Positions 7,558-9,318 of a DNA stretch of 9,318 nt are shown here, piece after piece. How positions within the stretch are numbered: position 1 is the first letter of the stretch; the number at the start of each line of letters is the position of its first letter. Both the position numbers and the translations under genes were made by a program. Source of the stretch: Bacillota bacterium (lineage in GTDB: Bacteria; Bacillota_E; Sulfobacillia; Sulfobacillales; Sulfobacillaceae); assembly GCA_021820165.1 (NCBI GenBank), contig JAKADW010000057.1, positions 1 to 9,318 on the forward strand, written 5' to 3'. Under the pieces are notes generated by a model that was given only the letters and a program-made list of their open reading frames with translations, was not told the DNA's origin and made no database searches.

Positions 7558-7584
7558 ATTTCACGAACTTGCCACGGGTCTTTT
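7536..7584 (-). terminator. Terminator-like hairpin, expression platform of the ykkC riboswitch
   Basis: On the minus strand, AAAAGACCCGTGGCAAGTTC (7584-7565) and GAACTTGTTGCGGGCCTTTT (7555-7536) form a 20-step stem around a 9-base loop. Three steps are G-U wobbles and one is an A-C mismatch. The stem ends in a short TTTT run (7539-7536), preceded by A residues on the other arm, so it could act in both directions. Its 5' arm contains the last conserved aptamer segment and the P0 3' strand, so it competes with the ligand-bound aptamer. The T run is short, so strength is uncertain. Confidence 0.75.
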
Positions 7585-7661
7585 ATCCCCACGGTGTAAC
7601 CCTTTCGGGTCTGTACCGCTCGGTCCTGCTCCCAGTGGAGCGGATCCCTAGGTACACTTCG
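7564..7661 (-). promoter_or_regulatory. ykkC subtype-2 riboswitch aptamer, probably ppGpp-sensing (subtype 2a)
   Basis: Read on the minus strand, the ordered ykkC landmarks are present: GAAGTGTACC, CTAGGG-TCCG, a hairpin GCTCC-ACTG-GGAGC, AGGACCGAG, GGTACAGACCC, a GAAA tetraloop, GGGTTACACCG, GGGGATAAAAG and CCCGTGGCAAG. GTACC (7655-7651) pairs with a later GGTAC; subtype-2 RNAs I remember have GUGUC with GACAC there, a compensatory change. CGAA at the 5' end pairs with TTCG at 7567-7564 as the add-on P0 helix of subtype 2 (ppGpp and PRPP). After GGC the RNA carries A at 7570. By my memory alignment this is the position where G gives PRPP and A gives ppGpp specificity. Subtype 2a is known to precede branched-chain amino acid genes, which fits here. 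The P0 3' strand is shared with the downstream terminator hairpin, so ligand binding should turn expression on. Family is near certain; ligand is inferred. Confidence 0.86.
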
Positions 7662-7715
7662 AGGTTGCTATTGGGAGATAGTTATTCGCGGAACAATCGA
7701 AAATTCCTCCCCACT

Positions 7716-7733
7716 TAGAAAAAATTTTTTCTA
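7716..7733. repeat. Perfect AT-rich palindrome at the ilvD stop codon
   Basis: An 18-base perfect palindrome, TAG-A6-T6-CTA, begins with the ilvD stop codon. All but two of its bases are A or T, it has no loop and it is followed by GTGG instead of a T run, so it is not a convincing terminator. It could be a bent-DNA or regulator site, or chance. Confidence 0.5.
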
Positions 7734-9318
7734 GTCCTCCATCAACGTGGTCCGAGCTCCACGACTCGCGGAGGAAAACAACCGTTGATACTTGGCGAAT
7801 GCGCCGTGGGTAAAGCGCGGCTCCGGCCGCACCCAGGATGCGCGACGAACCTGAAGTTCGTCCTCGGTGAGATCCACCGTGATTTGTCGGGCAGCCGTGT
7901 CAATGGTGATGCGGTCACCATCACGGATTAAAGCCAAGGGGCCGCCAACCCATGCTTCCGGGCAAACGTGCCCAACCATCGGTCCCCGAGTCGCCCCAGA
8001 AAAACGTCCGTCCGTCACCATCGCGACGTCGGACACGTGTCCTTGCCCGATGATGGCCGCCGTAACCGAGAGCATCTCCCGCATGCCGGGGCCGCCCTTC
8101 GGGCCCTCGTAGCGAATGACCACCACGTCTCCCGATTGGATGCGTCCATCGGATATCTCTTGGAAGGCGGCCTCCTCCCCGTCGAAGACGCGCGCCGTCC
8201 CCGTGAACTCCACCCGACCCGAGGGATCGGTAATCTTTAAGACGGCCCCCTCAGGCGCGAGATTGCCGCGCAAAATCGCCAACGCCCCATCCGGGTGAAT
8301 AGGCTTCTCTACCGGAAACACGATGCGCTCGGCCACCTCAGACTCCGGCAAAGGAAATGTCCTCACCTCGTCCCCGAGCGTCCGCCCGGTCACGGTCATA
8401 ACATCCTCGTGCAACAACCCCGCGTCGAGCAGGCGCCTTAAAATTAAGGGGACGCCACCGGCCTCATGAAGGTGCGCCATGAGATATTCGCCGCCAGGTT
8501 TGAGATTACCGATATGCGGGGTTTCGCGGGATATCCGGTCAAAATCCTCCAGAGTCATCGGAATCCCCGCTTCACCTGCCAGAGCCATCAGGTGCAGTAC
8601 CGAGTTGGTTGACCCGCCCAACGCGGCGGCTACTCGCACCGCGTTTTCCATCGCCTTTAGGGTGAGTATGTCCTTTGGCCGAACATTAAGACGCAATGTC
8701 TCCATCACTTGGCGGCCCACTTCACGCGCCAAAGACGCCCGGTTGGGATGAACCGCCGGCACCGCAGAGGTGCCCAGCCGGGCCATTCCCAACGCTTCGG
8801 CCAACGTTCCCATGGTATTGGCCGTAAAGAGCCCCCCGCAGGTCCCGGGTCCTGGGCACGCGGCCCTCTCTAAGGCATCGAGGTCTTCCAGGCTCATCCG
8901 TCCTGCGGCATGGGCACCTACGGCCTCAAAGACATCTTCGACACTCACGGCCTGTCCCCGGAATGTGCCGGGCATCATGGTGCCGCCATACAAGACCACC
9001 GTTGGAATGTTTAAGCGCACCGAAGCCATCAAAATACCGGGAAGGTTTTTGTCACAGCCGCCAATTGCCACCAAAGCGTCAAACCCCTCGGAAAAGGTCA
9101 CCACCTCGATCGAATCGGCAATAATTTCGCGGCTGATGAGGGACCCCTTCATGCCCTGATGCCCCATCGCGATGGCGTCGCTAACTGTGATGGCGGGGAA
9201 TTCAATGGGCGTCCCTCCCGCCTCGCGCACCCCGCTTTTAACCTCCCGGGCCACCAGGTCTAGGTGGAAATTGCAGGGGGTCACTTCGGTGGCTAAATTA
9301 GCTACCCCGACAAATGGC
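7731..9318 (-). CDS. ilvD: Dihydroxyacid dehydratase (5' end outside the window)
   Basis: Iron-sulfur dehydratase that converts the dihydroxy acids made by IlvC into the 2-oxo acids of valine/leucine and isoleucine. The visible 528 residues open with PFVGVANLATEVTPCN, which matches the region near residue 35-60 of full-length IlvD (about 550-570 residues), so only some 30 residues are missing beyond 9318. The GTG at 9284 is internal and not the start. Cluster and active-site motifs are present: TPCN, GGCDKNLPG and GPGTCGGLFTANTMG each supply a cysteine, and DGRFSGATRGPMVGHVCPEA is near the C-terminus. The TAG at 7731 is followed by the regulatory leader, with no clear terminator before the riboswitch aptamer. 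Read-through from ilvD could therefore supply the transcripts that the leader controls. Confidence 0.97.
   Translation of the reverse strand, partial: PFVGVANLATEVTPCNFHLDLVAREVKSGVREAGGTPIEFPAITVSDAIAMGHQGMKGSLISREIIADSIEVVTFSEGFDALVAIGGCDKNLPGILMASVRLNIPTVVLYGGTMMPGTFRGQAVSVEDVFEAVGAHAAGRMSLEDLDALERAACPGPGTCGGLFTANTMGTLAEALGMARLGTSAVPAVHPNRASLAREVGRQVMETLRLNVRPKDILTLKAMENAVRVAAALGGSTNSVLHLMALAGEAGIPMTLEDFDRISRETPHIGNLKPGGEYLMAHLHEAGGVPLILRRLLDAGLLHEDVMTVTGRTLGDEVRTFPLPESEVAERIVFPVEKPIHPDGALAILRGNLAPEGAVLKITDPSGRVEFTGTARVFDGEEAAFQEISDGRIQSGDVVVIRYEGPKGGPGMREMLSVTAAIIGQGHVSDVAMVTDGRFSGATRGPMVGHVCPEAWVGGPLALIRDGDRITIDTAARQITVDLTEDELQVRRASWVRPEPRFTHGAFAKYQRLFSSASRGARTTLMED

Noticed and set aside
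7564..7661. Guanidine-I riboswitch reading of the ykkC RNA
   Set aside because: The P0 add-on pairing, the ACAGAC and GTTACACCG blocks and the biosynthetic gene context fit subtype 2; no guanidine exporter or urea carboxylase gene is nearby.
6966..7718. Long plus-strand open frame of 250 codons across the leader
   Set aside because: It runs antisense to the T-box, riboswitch and ACT gene, has no recognisable protein motif, and its length comes from GC-rich composition.
7662..7730. Promoter between the ilvD stop and the aptamer
   Set aside because: I looked for -35/-10 pairs at 16-18 base spacing on the minus strand and found none better than chance, so transcription from ilvD remains possible.
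1..9318. CRISPR arrays, insertion sequences, tRNA or rRNA genes
   Set aside because: No direct repeat series, transposase motifs, terminal inverted repeats or tRNA-like cloverleaf were seen on either strand.

Overview
The window holds most of a branched-chain amino acid (isoleucine, valine, leucine) biosynthesis cluster on the minus strand, with one unrelated lipid-kinase-type gene on the plus strand at its downstream end. A 465-base leader between ilvD and the next gene carries two different RNA regulators in series. The likely source is a moderately GC-rich Firmicute or a deep relative such as Sulfobacillus or Thermaerobacter. This is inferred from the transcription-attenuating T-box, the ykkC-type aptamer and the strong AGGAGG-like ribosome binding sites. 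No species can be named from the sequence alone.

Layout in the direction of transcription (minus strand, right to left): ilvD (dihydroxyacid dehydratase, cut by the window edge at 9318) ends at 7731. The leader (7266-7730) then holds an AT-only palindrome, a ykkC subtype-2 aptamer that is best read as a ppGpp riboswitch, its terminator-like hairpin, and a complete T-box with its own terminator. Six tightly packed genes follow: a short ACT-domain protein (putative acetolactate synthase regulatory subunit), ilvC, leuA, leuB, ilvB and ilvE. They overlap or are separated by at most 16 bases, so they look like one operon. On the plus strand a YegS/BmrU-type diacylglycerol kinase family gene (84-1088) runs head-on into ilvE, and the two stop codons overlap by 8 bases. 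Bases 1-83 hold no gene I can support.

Together the genes cover acetolactate synthase (IlvB plus the ACT protein), ketol-acid reductoisomerase (IlvC), dihydroxyacid dehydratase (IlvD), branched-chain aminotransferase (IlvE) and the first and third leucine-specific enzymes (LeuA, LeuB). Isopropylmalate isomerase (leuC/leuD) and threonine dehydratase (ilvA) are absent from the window. LeuA lacks the usual C-terminal leucine-binding regulatory domain, so feedback on the leucine branch may be weaker at the enzyme level and may rest more on the RNA leader.

The most interesting part is the leader. A starvation-alarmone aptamer and a tRNA-sensing T-box each precede their own terminator, which would make the operon respond to both the stringent response and uncharged tRNA. 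The T-box has a puzzle: the canonical specifier position reads GAC (Asp), but the UGGU bulge predicts a tRNA with discriminator A. That fits Ile, Leu or Val, and ATC and CTC triplets lie just upstream.
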